DNA of 64,000 nucleotides from Cytophagales bacterium (GCA_022360015.1 JAKSDQ010000126.1:1-64000); one strand, 5' to 3'. Numbered from the stretch's first letter, positions 1 to 9,612 are shown. Made by a program: numbers and translations. The notes: generated from the sequence alone by a model not told the origin.

Positions 1-595
1 ACCACGACATAAAGCTTGCCACGTGCAACCTTCCATACGCTATCGAATGTTATATAATTTATATTATGTTAAGTAGAATTCCAAATCTTCCAATTCCCTC
101 CCGAACAACTTTCCACAAATCCCCTAATCCACCCAAAACCAAAATTCACCTCTCCCCTCCTTAAACTCCCTCACCGTAATTCCGGGCCGACGATGGCTGG
201 TGGGCGGAAGGAAAATCTCATCTCTGAAGAGATTTAAATGAGCCCAGGCCGTGAACCGTGAAAATAAATTTATATTTCATTCTATAGGGCTTGCTTTAGG
301 GGGCCTTTTGCATGGAAGATTTAAGAGATTACCTCAAAAAATATCTTTTCCTCCCAAAAATGTATTATCTTTAAAATTATAATATTTGTTAAAAATATAC
401 ATCATTTTTGATCATAATTATACTTTAAGTCAAACTAATAGAAGGTGGTATATTTACTTTTCCCCAACCTTTCTCCGGGAACGGATCATTTTTTAGGATA
501 ATTATTAAGTATATGAACCTGTCGCATCCGATCATTTACCTATAGTTGTAATGTTGAAACCTATCAAATAATGACCCACATAATTTTTTAAGAAA
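1..595. other. Intergenic region, no gene seen
   Basis: No reading frame of gene quality is visible here on either strand. The sequence is A+T rich, especially 340-440 and 480-595, and lies upstream of the secreted phosphatase-family gene that starts at 596, so it presumably contains that gene's promoter. I could not identify a convincing Bacteroidota promoter (TTTG with TAnnTTTG at the right spacing), a tRNA or a strong hairpin. Confidence 0.5.
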
Positions 596-1498
596 ATGAA
601 AAAAATTATCATTACACTCTTGGCTACGGTACTTACCTTTCAGCTTCAGAGCCAGGAACCTCCCCAAAAAAAGGTGGATGCCATGAAAGTGATTTCTTAC
701 AATATCTGGAATGGTTTTGATTGGGGTAAGGATCTGACACGCAGGGACCAGTTGATTGCCTGGATTGCCTCCCAAAAACCAGATGTAGTGGCGCTCCAGG
801 AGCTTTGTGGTTATACCAGGCAAAAATTGCTGGAAGATGCAAAGGGTTGGGGGCACAACTATGCTGAAATTCTTAAAAACTCAGGATATCCTGTTGGTAT
901 CACCTCCAATAAGCCGATAAAGATCCAGGAAAAAATTTTGGAGGATTTGCACCATGGCGCATTGCATTGTCGTACCTGGGATATTGATTTTATGGTGGTG
1001 CATTTCTCACCTTTCAGTTATAAAAAACGAAGAGAGGAAACCAGGATAGTATTAGATAAACTTTCACAGGTAGCCAAAAGCCGGGACAAATATATTGTAT
1101 TGGGCGACTTCAACGCTGTATCTCCTTTCGATGCTGATTTGTATCGTGGCAACGAAAGTCTTCTGACCTCCATGCGTGCGTCGGAAAAAGAGCACGGGCA
1201 TGTGCGAAACCTGTTTCAGGGACAGCTTGAATACGGCGTTTTGAGCACATTTTTAGGCTTCCCATTATTGGATGTAACCCAAATTTATACATCCGGACTT
1301 GAGGCAAGATTAACTTCTCCAACCCGGATTTTTAATAGACAAATCAAGAATGATAAAAACCCAAATGCCAAACGTATCGACTATATTTTAGTTTCTCCCC
1401 ATTTGCAAACTACCAGCATAAATGCTCGTGTTTTGAATGGCAAGGAAACTTTTTATTTATCAGATCATTATCCGGTAATGGCTGAGTTTGGACTTTAA
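596..1498 (+). CDS. Secreted endonuclease/exonuclease/phosphatase family protein
   Basis: A 300-residue protein of the endonuclease/exonuclease/phosphatase (DNase I-like) fold. The first 19 or so residues form a signal peptide (MKKIIITLLATVLTFQLQSQ), so it is probably periplasmic or secreted. The family motifs are in order: SYNIWNG near residues 34-40, ALQE with the metal-binding Glu at 69, GDFNAV with Asp171 and Asn173, and the C-terminal LSDHYPV with Asp290-His291. The catalytic set is complete, so it should be an active metal-dependent phosphodiesterase or phosphatase. The substrate (nucleic acid, phospholipid or sugar phosphate) cannot be told from the sequence. It stands alone; the next item downstream is a decayed clpP-like fragment. 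The ATG at 596 places the signal peptide at the N-terminus. Confidence 0.85.
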   Translation: MKKIIITLLATVLTFQLQSQEPPQKKVDAMKVISYNIWNGFDWGKDLTRRDQLIAWIASQKPDVVALQELCGYTRQKLLEDAKGWGHNYAEILKNSGYPVGITSNKPIKIQEKILEDLHHGALHCRTWDIDFMVVHFSPFSYKKRREETRIVLDKLSQVAKSRDKYIVLGDFNAVSPFDADLYRGNESLLTSMRASEKEHGHVRNLFQGQLEYGVLSTFLGFPLLDVTQIYTSGLEARLTSPTRIFNRQIKNDKNPNAKRIDYILVSPHLQTTSINARVLNGKETFYLSDHYPVMAEFGL

Positions 1499-1537
1499 AG
1501 ATATAGCTTGCATAAAGGGGAAATGTGGCAATCTATG

Positions 1538-1829
1538 CTGGCTTCAGGAGCGGCAGGAAATCGTTTCGCCCTACCCCATGCTACGATCCATATGCACCCG
1601 GCCGGAGGGGGAGCCAAGGGTTATACTGAGGATGTAGGCATTGCTTTCCGCGAGCAGGAACGAATGCAAATGCCGCTTTTTCATCTCATTGGAAAACGGC
1701 CATTCCTGGAAGGACATTGAGAGAGATTTTCTCCGCGATCGCTTTATGAATGCGTTAGAAGTACAGCAGTATGGATTGATAGATGAGATCCTTGGAGATG
1801 TGGATGATATTGTTTTGGTTAATTATTAA
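1538..1829 (+). pseudogene. Frameshifted C-terminal remnant of a clpP-like gene
   Basis: This stretch matches the C-terminal half of the intact ClpP encoded at 38878-39585. Position 1538 corresponds to 39241, and the match runs to about 1824. It begins just after the region that would encode the catalytic Ser, so the Ser is missing. It retains the LPHATIHMHP block and, in a second frame, ERDFLRDRFMN and YGLIDEILGDVDDIVLVN. Near 1695 there is a net 5-nucleotide deletion relative to the intact copy, which shifts the frame between these two parts. The two copies differ at many third-codon positions, so this is not a very recent duplicate. It is non-functional as a protease. It sits directly upstream of the sigma/FecR/SusC locus, possibly marking an old rearrangement edge. 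Confidence 0.85.
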
Positions 1830-1881
1830 ATTTTTCTAAAACTTTCATTGGAAATAGATAATAACTATCTTCATAACCCAT

Positions 1882-2424
1882 ATGGGGCAGAATATAAGCG
1901 AAAAGTATATTATTTTTCAACTTCGCGCTAAAAATAAAGAAGTTTTCAAATTTTTATTTGAATCGTACTTTCCTGAACTGGTATTTTTTGCCCAAAAAAT
2001 GCTTTTTGATATAATGAAAAGTGAAGATGTCGTTAAAGATCTTTTTTTACATATGTGGGAAAATGCGGCAAACTTAGAAATCAAAATTTCCTTAAAAGCG
2101 TATCTGTACCAAGCCGTAAAAAATCGCTGCCTTAACCAGCTAAAAAAAATAGATATTATAGGTAGCTGCGATTTAAACGCTCTGAACAACATCATAATAG
2201 ATGCAGATACAGAGGACTACGACAAAGAATATCTGGAACAGGAAATTTTGAAAGCGATAAAAAAACTCCCACCCAAGATGGCCGTCATTATTGAGTTAAA
2301 ATACTTTAAAGGCTACAAACGTTACGATATTGCCGAAATGCTAAATATCAGTGAATTAACTGTAAAAAATCATTTAGCAAAAGGCAGGCAATATTTACGC
2401 AAAGAATTGAAATACCTCTTTTAG
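1882..2424 (+). CDS. ECF RNA polymerase sigma factor (FecI-like)
   Basis: A 180-residue ECF sigma-70 factor of the kind paired with FecR in Bacteroidota. Region 2 occupies roughly residues 20-85 (FLFESYFPELVFFAQKM, then the SEDVVKDLFLHMWE helix). Region 4 lies near residues 125-175, with a helix-turn-helix RYDIAEMLNISELTVKNHL. It should direct RNA polymerase to the promoter of the downstream susC-like gene when released by the FecR-like anti-sigma factor encoded next (2526). The ATG at 1882 gives the normal family length. The coding sequence is strongly A+T rich compared with genes after 15 kb. The family is certain; the target promoter is inferred from gene order. Confidence 0.92.
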   Translation: MGQNISEKYIIFQLRAKNKEVFKFLFESYFPELVFFAQKMLFDIMKSEDVVKDLFLHMWENAANLEIKISLKAYLYQAVKNRCLNQLKKIDIIGSCDLNALNNIIIDADTEDYDKEYLEQEILKAIKKLPPKMAVIIELKYFKGYKRYDIAEMLNISELTVKNHLAKGRQYLRKELKYLF

Positions 2425-2525
2425 CACTTCATAATTTATTTCATTACTACATCTCTACTTTTAATTTTTTTATTTATCTGCGTAGTCCTTTTTCTTTTTT
2501 CATTGTCTCAATAAAAACTAAACTC

Positions 2526-3689
2526 ATGGGGAAGAAGGTTAGGATCACATTGGATCTAATAAGAAGACGAGTAACGGAAGGAATTTCTTCAGCCGAAGAA
2601 GTTGTTTTTCAGTTATGGGTTATACAAAGTAAAGACCATGAAAAGTTTTATGAGCAAACAGAAAAATACTTCAAGAACAGTTCTTCTTATACTCCGACTC
2701 CAAGTCGAACGGATCAGGAATGGAAGCGACTTGAAATTCGAATGGACCAATTAGACAGAAGAAAAACATTAGTGTTAAGATATGGCTCCGTAGCCTTCAT
2801 TGCTGCCAGTGTTTTAATTATTTTTTTGATTACAATCTTTCAAAATAAAACGACTACTGAAGTTGCAGATAATGCGCTGACTCCTGGCAGTGAAAAAGCT
2901 ACTCTAATATTAGACAACGGAAAAGAAATAGAGCTAAGCAAAAACGAAGAAATTAACATTGGCAAAAAACAGCATATTATAGTAATAGACAATACATTAA
3001 AATACGATGAAGCAACGACAAAGAAACTAACTTTTAATACGCTAAAAGTGGACCGGGGTGAAACCTTTAGCTTGAGTCTTTCGGATGGGACAAAAGTTTA
3101 TCTGAATTCTCAAACTGCCCTGCGCTATCCGATAGCGTTTAATGGAAACGTCAGGTCGGTAGAGATTTTGGAAGGTGAAGCGTTTTTTGACGTTGTTGAA
3201 GATATTTCCAAACCATTTCAAATATCAATAAACAACCAAATAATAGAAGTATTAGGAACATCATTTAATGTATCAGCCTACAGGGACGAAGATTATATTC
3301 AAACAACTCTCGTAGAAGGAAAGGTTAAAGTTTATGAAGCTACAAATCCGGAATCATCTCAAATTATTCTGCCTAACGAACAACTTACTTTCGATATACA
3401 AACCGGCTTATATGTAAAGAAAAAAGTGAATCCCATAAATTATACATCCTGGGTAGATGGAATTTATTATTTCGAAGATACAGAATTGCAGGAAATAATG
3501 AAAATCTTGTCGAGGTGGTACAACTATGAGGTTTTCTTTAGCGATACATCTCTGGCTGAAACCCGTTATGGAGGTAAGATACAACGAATGGAGAGTCTTA
3601 ACAGCCTTATCAGCATGATTGAAAGAACCAACGACATCCAATTTGTCATTGAAAATAACACGATTGAAATTAAACCTTTAAAAAAATAA
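2526..3689 (+). CDS. FecR-family anti-sigma factor
   Basis: A 387-residue inner-membrane anti-sigma factor. The N-terminal cytoplasmic part (about 1-85) would hold the sigma factor encoded at 1882. A single membrane segment follows near 87-107 (SVAFIAASVLIIFLITIF). The periplasmic part contains the FecR domain (about 175-275, with VDRGETFSLSLSDGTKVYLN and GEAFFDV) and a C-terminal DUF4974-type domain (about 315-385) that resembles the STN fold. Family knowledge says it receives a signal from the STN domain of the partner SusC at the outer membrane. The SusC encoded next does carry STN, so the pairing is well supported. A strong hairpin follows the gene at 3727-3758. Confidence 0.93.
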   Translation: MGKKVRITLDLIRRRVTEGISSAEEVVFQLWVIQSKDHEKFYEQTEKYFKNSSSYTPTPSRTDQEWKRLEIRMDQLDRRKTLVLRYGSVAFIAASVLIIFLITIFQNKTTTEVADNALTPGSEKATLILDNGKEIELSKNEEINIGKKQHIIVIDNTLKYDEATTKKLTFNTLKVDRGETFSLSLSDGTKVYLNSQTALRYPIAFNGNVRSVEILEGEAFFDVVEDISKPFQISINNQIIEVLGTSFNVSAYRDEDYIQTTLVEGKVKVYEATNPESSQIILPNEQLTFDIQTGLYVKKKVNPINYTSWVDGIYYFEDTELQEIMKILSRWYNYEVFFSDTSLAETRYGGKIQRMESLNSLISMIERTNDIQFVIENNTIEIKPLKK

Positions 3690-3726
3690 TTGCTTATGTA
3701 GAAAATCTTACAATTACAAAAAAATA

Positions 3727-3758
3727 AAGACGGAGGTTGTCCTACCAACTTCCGTCTT
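3727..3758 (+). promoter_or_regulatory. 13-bp stem hairpin between fecR and susC
   Basis: Left arm 3727-3739 (AAGACGGAGGTTG) pairs with 3746-3758 (CAACTTCCGTCTT), with one G-U pair and a 6-base loop. It is preceded by an A-rich run and followed by AATTAAATTT, without a clean U-tract on the + strand. A hairpin in the same position with the same flanking layout occurs between the other fecR/susC pair (44688-44724). It could attenuate transcription or set differential mRNA stability between fecR and susC; the function is inferred. Confidence 0.6.
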
Positions 3759-3804
3759 CAATTAAATTTAAAAATCGTTTATGAATTTAAAACCAAGCTA
3801 AATT

Positions 3805-6800
3805 ATGAAAAGTTTCATAGCTTTTTCGCTAAAGCTAGGAATTATTTTGGCTTCTTTAAAAATCAGAGCCCTATTTTTTTTCCTGCTCCTGTGTATGATA
3901 CAGTTGCAAGCTGCGAATAATTACGCACAACAAGTACAAATAAGCATTGAATTGAAAAATGCCACTATTGTCGATTTACTAAAAGAATTGAAATATAAGA
4001 CTGATTATCAGTTCTTTTACAAGTCCGATTTATTCAAAGAAAGTACGAAAGTGAATGTAAAACTGGAGAATGCAACAATAATTGAGGTTTTGGATTCTAC
4101 TATCGTACCACTAAGGTATGAGTATTCCATTAACGATAAAATGGTGGCCATAAACAAAGCCAAAAAACAAACTCAGAATAAAACTCGTGAAAAAACACAA
4201 CAACAACCGGAAGGTTTTAAAATAACCGGGCAGGTCACCGATGCTTTTAGCAATACGCCCATCCCTAGTGTAAATGTTGTGATTGTCGGTACAAACAAAG
4301 GTACTGTTTCTAATATTGATGGTATTTACGAGCTGACGGTAAAAGAAGGTGACGAAGTGATGTTTTCGTTCATTGGCTACGAATCACAAACCGTTAAAAT
4401 AGGAAAAGTAAAAATAATAAACATCAGGCTATCTGCTTCGACTGAAATGTTAGAAGAAGCCGTAGTAGTTGCTTTTGGTAAACAGAAGAAAGAAAGTGTC
4501 GTCTCGTCAATTACAACGATCGATACAAGAGAATTAAGAGTTCCATCCAGCAACTTAACAACTGCACTTTCCGGTAGAATGGCAGGTTTAGTCTCGTATC
4601 AAACCTCTGGTGCACCCGGTGATGACAACGCACAGTTCTTTGTAAGAAGTGTAACTTCTTTTGGTAGTGGTGTAACCTCACCGCTTATCTTAATGGATAA
4701 TGTCGAGATAACATCGACTGACTTGGCAAAATTAAACCCCGACGACATTGCGAGTTTCTCTATATTGAAGGATGCTGCTGCTACTGCTTTGTATGGAGCA
4801 AAAGGAGCCAATGGTGTTGTTCTTGTTACCACAAAAGAAGGAGTAAAAGGAACGGCTAAAGTATCATTTCGACATGAAACCTCGCTGTCCACTCCAACAA
4901 CTGACATAAAAATTGCCGATCCTGTTACGTTTATGGAATATTCGAATATTGCCAGCATGACCCGTTACGATCAAATTACTTATTCGCAAAATAAGATTGA
5001 TATGACAAAGGATCCCAATCGCAATCCATACGTTTACCCGGCAGTTGATTGGAAAGATATGTTAACCCAGAACTATGCAATCAACCATAGGACAAACCTT
5101 AACCTTACCGGTGGAGGTGATGCCGCCAAGTATTACCTGGCTGGAACATTCTCGCATGATACCGGAATATTAAAGGTTGATCCGGTGAATCCGTTTAATA
5201 CCAACATCGACCTAAAACGCTATTCGGTACGTTCGAATGTAAACCTCAACCTTACAAAAAGCCTGGAAGCAAAAGTAAGAATAAATGCCAACTTCGAGGA
5301 TTATACAGGCCCTATTGGAGAATTTGGAAGTGGCGGTGCCAATACCTATAACAAAACATTGTTGGCTAATCCTGTATTATTTCCAGCCTATTATACCCCC
5401 GACGAGACTACGCAATATTTAGATCGAATCTTGTTCGGGAACTACTCTGGCGATCCTTTTGGCAACGGTTCTCCTGAGTATATTAATCCATATGCGGATA
5501 TAATGACAGGGTATGAAGATGTGAGAAACAGTACAATGTTGGCACAAATTGAATTCCACCAAAACCTGAAAGTGATTACAAAAGGTTTAAGAGCCCGTTT
5601 TATTGGTAGCTTAACACGCTACTCAGGATTTAACATTTTGCGTAGCTACAGACCATTTTACTACCAGTATATTCAAGGAACATATGATCCGACAAATCCG
5701 GAATTTCCATATGAATTGGCTGTTTTGAATCCTGAAGAAGGATCAGACTATATTGATTACACCGCAGGGCAAAAAAGAGTAACTACTCGTTCTTATGCTG
5801 AAGGGGCATTGTTATACAATCGTGAATTCAATGAAAAACATGATGTCGGTGCACTGGTGGTTGGCTCGTTTAAAGAATCTTTAAACGGAAGTCCAACTGA
5901 TTTAGATTCGTCTTTACCTTCAAGAAATATTGCATTTGCAGGACGTTTTACATATTCTTTGTCGAACAAATACTTTGTTGAGTTTAACTTTGGACTAAAC
6001 GGTTCAGAACGTTTCGATCCGGATCACCGTTGGGGATTCTTCCCTTCAGTGGGCACCGGTTGGCAAATCTCAAATGAAGAATTTTGGGCAGGCTTAAAAA
6101 ATGCTATTCCAACGTTAAGATTAAGAGCTACCTACGGGCTCGTGGGCAACGATGTAATCGTTTCAAACAACGATCGTTTCTTTTTTACGTCTAATGTTAA
6201 TTTGACGGCTGCTCCTGTTGGTAATTTCGGTAGCAATCCTTATGAAACCTACAGCAGGCCCTCAATAGAAATTTCAAGATATGCCAACCCCAATATTACA
6301 TGGGAGATATCATATAAAATGAACCTGGCTTTAGAACTTGGCTTATTTGATAACGACCTGACTTTCCAGGCAGAATATTATAGAGAACGGCGCACCAATA
6401 TTGTACAGTTCCGCCCAGATGTTCCTTCAACAATGGGCTTAACTGCCGGAATTAGAACCAATTACGGAGAAGCAAAAGGAGAAGGAATTGATTTATCTTT
6501 AGATTTTAGCCGTTTTAGCCGTTCAATGGGACCTGGATTGTGGTACATTCTGAGAGGCAATTTTACTTACGGAACAGCCACAATCACCAAACACGATGAA
6601 CTGGATTATTCAGGGTTTGCCCCTTGGCTTTCCAAAGTTGGTCAAAAAGTAGGACAAACTCGTGGTTACGCGGCAGAACGTTTGTTTATCGATGATGAAG
6701 AGGTGGCAAATTCTCCTCTGCAACAAGTTTCTTCCGCCGGAGGTGATTACCAGGCCGGTGACATTAAATACAGGGATATTAATGGAGATGGAATCATCAA

Positions 6801-7344
6801 CCAGTTTGATATTGTGCCAATGGGTTATTCCTCTAATCCTGAAATTCAGTATGGTTTTGGTGGGTCGTTTGGTTATAAAACTTTCGATTTTTCACTCTTC
6901 TTCCAGGGCTCAGCACGTTATTCATTCTTCTTAAACGCCTCTCAATTAGCTCCGTTTATTGAAGTCTATTCGAATGGGAAAAGAGGGAACAGAGCATTAT
7001 TAGATTTTATCACCGATGACGTGTGGACAGAAACCAATCGTAATCCTTATGCCTCCTGGCCAAGACTATCACCCGACGGACCACAAATGGCTGCCCTTGG
7101 TAATAACAATAACTTTGTAAATAGCAACTATTGGATGCGTACAGCAAGCTACCTGAGATTAAAGTCAGTTGAAATCGGTTATAAATTTCCTGAAGTCAAG
7201 GGAGTTAGCACCAGACTTTATGCAAGTGGCACAAACCTGTTTACACTCTCTCAATTTAAGCTTTGGGATCCCGAAATGCGCGGCAACGGGCTTCGTTATC
7301 CTTTGCAACGAGTGTTTAACCTGGGCTTTCAGCTTAATTTTTAA
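3805..7344 (+). CDS. SusC/RagA-family TonB-dependent outer-membrane transporter with STN domain
   Basis: A 1179-residue SusC-type importer. A long N-terminal signal region (about 1-42, with a hydrophobic stretch ALFFFLLLCMIQL) is followed by an STN signalling domain (about 48-110), a carboxypeptidase-regulatory-like domain (about 140-215), the TonB plug (about 225-345, including SILKDAAATALYGAKGANGV) and the 22-strand barrel, which ends in the aromatic strand VFNLGFQLNF. STN-bearing SusC proteins signal to a FecR protein, and the sigma/FecR pair lies immediately upstream. It works with the SusD lipoprotein encoded next. The substrate is unknown because the locus has no enzyme. The ATG at 3805 is chosen because it precedes the signal sequence. 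Confidence 0.95.
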   Translation: MKSFIAFSLKLGIILASLKIRALFFFLLLCMIQLQAANNYAQQVQISIELKNATIVDLLKELKYKTDYQFFYKSDLFKESTKVNVKLENATIIEVLDSTIVPLRYEYSINDKMVAINKAKKQTQNKTREKTQQQPEGFKITGQVTDAFSNTPIPSVNVVIVGTNKGTVSNIDGIYELTVKEGDEVMFSFIGYESQTVKIGKVKIINIRLSASTEMLEEAVVVAFGKQKKESVVSSITTIDTRELRVPSSNLTTALSGRMAGLVSYQTSGAPGDDNAQFFVRSVTSFGSGVTSPLILMDNVEITSTDLAKLNPDDIASFSILKDAAATALYGAKGANGVVLVTTKEGVKGTAKVSFRHETSLSTPTTDIKIADPVTFMEYSNIASMTRYDQITYSQNKIDMTKDPNRNPYVYPAVDWKDMLTQNYAINHRTNLNLTGGGDAAKYYLAGTFSHDTGILKVDPVNPFNTNIDLKRYSVRSNVNLNLTKSLEAKVRINANFEDYTGPIGEFGSGGANTYNKTLLANPVLFPAYYTPDETTQYLDRILFGNYSGDPFGNGSPEYINPYADIMTGYEDVRNSTMLAQIEFHQNLKVITKGLRARFIGSLTRYSGFNILRSYRPFYYQYIQGTYDPTNPEFPYELAVLNPEEGSDYIDYTAGQKRVTTRSYAEGALLYNREFNEKHDVGALVVGSFKESLNGSPTDLDSSLPSRNIAFAGRFTYSLSNKYFVEFNFGLNGSERFDPDHRWGFFPSVGTGWQISNEEFWAGLKNAIPTLRLRATYGLVGNDVIVSNNDRFFFTSNVNLTAAPVGNFGSNPYETYSRPSIEISRYANPNITWEISYKMNLALELGLFDNDLTFQAEYYRERRTNIVQFRPDVPSTMGLTAGIRTNYGEAKGEGIDLSLDFSRFSRSMGPGLWYILRGNFTYGTATITKHDELDYSGFAPWLSKVGQKVGQTRGYAAERLFIDDEEVANSPLQQVSSAGGDYQAGDIKYRDINGDGIINQFDIVPMGYSSNPEIQYGFGGSFGYKTFDFSLFFQGSARYSFFLNASQLAPFIEVYSNGKRGNRALLDFITDDVWTETNRNPYASWPRLSPDGPQMAALGNNNNFVNSNYWMRTASYLRLKSVEIGYKFPEVKGVSTRLYASGTNLFTLSQFKLWDPEMRGNGLRYPLQRVFNLGFQLNF

Positions 7345-7397
7345 TCTCTAATAATAAAACAAGATGAAACCGGCATGGCCGGGCCGGAGCAAATTCA

Positions 7398-7509
7398 TGA
7401 CACACACGAGCATGATTATATTTCCCTGTGTGTCAGCAACCTAAAAAAATGTAAACAGATGAAACGTCCATGAGTAAATCACCATTAACTCACACACGAG
7501 CATGATTAT
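7398..7509 (+). repeat. Inverted and direct repeats in the susC-susD gap
   Basis: The 214-base gap between the susC and susD genes is unusually structured. A perfect 9-bp inverted repeat, TGACACACA at 7398-7406 and TGTGTGTCA at 7427-7435, forms a hairpin with a 20-base loop. A 19-base exact direct repeat, CACACACGAGCATGATTAT, occurs at 7401-7419 and again at 7491-7509, just before susD. The first copy overlaps the left arm of the hairpin. This could be a post-transcriptional control site setting the susC:susD ratio, or debris of a small duplication. Confidence 0.6.
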
Positions 7510-7558
7510 TTACAAATGGTAAGTTCCATCCGACCATTGAAAATTAAATTATAAACGG

Positions 7559-9577
7559 ATGAAAAGAATGAAATATTTTTTGGTGTTGTTTTCGTCGATA
7601 CTCATTTTATCAGGATGTAACGAGGTTTTGGATATTCTACCTGATGATAAACCTGTATTGGACGATGCTTTTATAGATGCATCAAACTCTGAAAGTTACC
7701 TGTTTACCTGTTATAGCTTTTTACCTTCACATGTAAATCCGCTTAACACCTTGGGACTAACCGGAGGGGGAGATATCTACTACTCACCACAGGACCGGGG
7801 GGCAGGCTTGTCTGCCGGTCAACCCAATCCAATGAAGGCCTTTTTTCAAGGCAATTTGGCAGATTTTCCATATATGAACTTTTGGGATGGACAAAATGGT
7901 GCTTCAAATTCTTTATGGCAGGGTATCAGGCATTGTAATATTTTCCTGGAAAAAATTCAGTTGGAAAATGGTGGCCCTAAAGATATCGATGAATATACCA
8001 GGGCAAAATGGATCGCTGAAGCAAAAGCCTTGAAAGCTTACTTTCACTTTTATTTGTTTCAACTCTATGGTCCTATCCCGATTATGGATACAGCACAACC
8101 TATCTCCGCTAAGGGAGAAGAAGTAAACGTTTATCGTGCTCCGGTTAATGAAGTTGTAGATTATATTGTTAATACATTAAAAGAAGCCATAATTGACCTG
8201 CCCACATTAACCAACCTTGATAATTCTACCGAATTTGGAAGAATTACGAAGTCCATCGCATGGGCGATAAAAGCAAAAACCCTGGTATTGGCAGCCAGCC
8301 CCTTATTTAACAACAACAACTATTATAGAGGTATTCTGGATAATAGGGGTGTTGACCTTTTCCCGGATGGAGATCACCAGGCACGTTGGGAAAGAGCATT
8401 AGCAGCATGTGACTCGGCCTGTCGCAGTGCTGAGGCCGAAGGTGCAATCATACTGATTTCAACAGATGGAGGGAACAATGCCATTAAAGGGACAAATGCT
8501 TCAAACATTAATGATACAACCAAGGCTATTATTAGCTTAAGACAAGCTGTTACCGAGTCATGGAATCCTGAGATAATCTGGGCAACAAACGAAAATAATA
8601 AACTCCTTCAACAGTTTTCATGTGCACTTGGAGACCAGGAATGGAATGGATCTGATGGCGCCTGGGGAGGCGAGTTAGGCCAACGTCATGGTCCAACTTT
8701 GGATGTTGTCGAGCGTTTCTATTCTTCCAATGGAATACCCATCGATGAAGATATGGAGTGGGAAAATAATAATTGGTACCTTAATCGTTATAAAACGCAA
8801 GTCGCAACTGCCGAAAACTCGAAGTATTTGATTAAAGAAGGCCAGGAAACAGCTCTATTACACTTTAATCGTTCTTTGCGTTTTTATGCATCGGTAGGTT
8901 TCAAAGGTAGTATATGGGAAGGTGGTGGAAAAAGCCTGAAATCTTCTACATACCTTAATTTTCTGTCGGGAAAGGGATGTGGTGAAAAATACTATGGGGC
9001 TTATGGCGCTTTCTCACCAACCGGATATTTGGCAAAAAAATTATGTCATTTAGAAACCACTTACTCCGCTACCAGAATTAACCTGATCGAGCAAAGGTAT
9101 TCTTTCCCAATTATTCGTTTTGCCGATATGTACCTATTATTAGCAGAATGTTTGAATGAGGTGGGAGGGCCTGAAAAAATCGACTCGCAAGGACGAAATG
9201 CATATGCATACCTCGACGAGATTAGAGCCAGAGTCGGTATGAAAGGTGTTGTTGAAAGTTGGAGCAATTATGCAAGCGATGTCTATAAAAGCAAACCAAC
9301 TACAAAATCGGGACTTAGAGAAATAATCCGTACCGAGCGATTTAATGAACTAGCATTCGAGGGCGCCTTTTATTACGACGTAAGAAGATGGTTACTAGCC
9401 GAGGATCTATTAAACAGACAAACATCTGGCTGGAATTTCAAAGGTAAAACCGACAAAGAATTTTTCTATGTTACTGTATACGAGCAACCCAGATTTTCTG
9501 TAAAAGACTATCTGATGCCGATTAAGACCAATACACTGCTACAAAATCGTAATTTGGTTCAAAATCCGGGCTGGTAA
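7559..9577 (+). CDS. SusD/RagB-family surface glycan-binding lipoprotein
   Basis: A 672-residue SusD-like lipoprotein. The signal peptide ends in a lipobox ILSGC with the lipidated Cys at residue 20. The N-terminal SusD-like domain contains the TPR-type helices (AKWIAEAKALKAYFHFYLFQLYGPIPIMD) and the C-terminal SusD domain ends with the family feature IIRTERFNELAFEGAFYYDVRRW. It would cap the SusC barrel encoded at 3805 and bind the oligosaccharide or other ligand at the cell surface. At 672 residues it is longer than a typical SusD (about 500-580), with extra loops in the middle. Co-directional with susC and the two following lipoprotein genes. Confidence 0.94.
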   Translation: MKRMKYFLVLFSSILILSGCNEVLDILPDDKPVLDDAFIDASNSESYLFTCYSFLPSHVNPLNTLGLTGGGDIYYSPQDRGAGLSAGQPNPMKAFFQGNLADFPYMNFWDGQNGASNSLWQGIRHCNIFLEKIQLENGGPKDIDEYTRAKWIAEAKALKAYFHFYLFQLYGPIPIMDTAQPISAKGEEVNVYRAPVNEVVDYIVNTLKEAIIDLPTLTNLDNSTEFGRITKSIAWAIKAKTLVLAASPLFNNNNYYRGILDNRGVDLFPDGDHQARWERALAACDSACRSAEAEGAIILISTDGGNNAIKGTNASNINDTTKAIISLRQAVTESWNPEIIWATNENNKLLQQFSCALGDQEWNGSDGAWGGELGQRHGPTLDVVERFYSSNGIPIDEDMEWENNNWYLNRYKTQVATAENSKYLIKEGQETALLHFNRSLRFYASVGFKGSIWEGGGKSLKSSTYLNFLSGKGCGEKYYGAYGAFSPTGYLAKKLCHLETTYSATRINLIEQRYSFPIIRFADMYLLLAECLNEVGGPEKIDSQGRNAYAYLDEIRARVGMKGVVESWSNYASDVYKSKPTTKSGLREIIRTERFNELAFEGAFYYDVRRWLLAEDLLNRQTSGWNFKGKTDKEFFYVTVYEQPRFSVKDYLMPIKTNTLLQNRNLVQNPGW

Positions 9578-9612
9578 CAGGTAAGTCATTTTTAATTTCT
9601 TAAACAAAGAAT

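Noticed and set aside
1508-1720. A 70-residue reading frame as a real small gene
   Set aside because: It is the frameshifted clpP remnant; its first residues are unrelated sequence and its last residues are out of frame.
4599-4958. Long minus-strand reading frame inside the susC gene
   Set aside because: Antisense shadow of the conserved plug region; no protein-family features of its own.
7363-7443. A 26-codon reading frame in the susC-susD gap
   Set aside because: Short, no family features, and its sequence is accounted for by the repeats and hairpin; not enough to call a gene.
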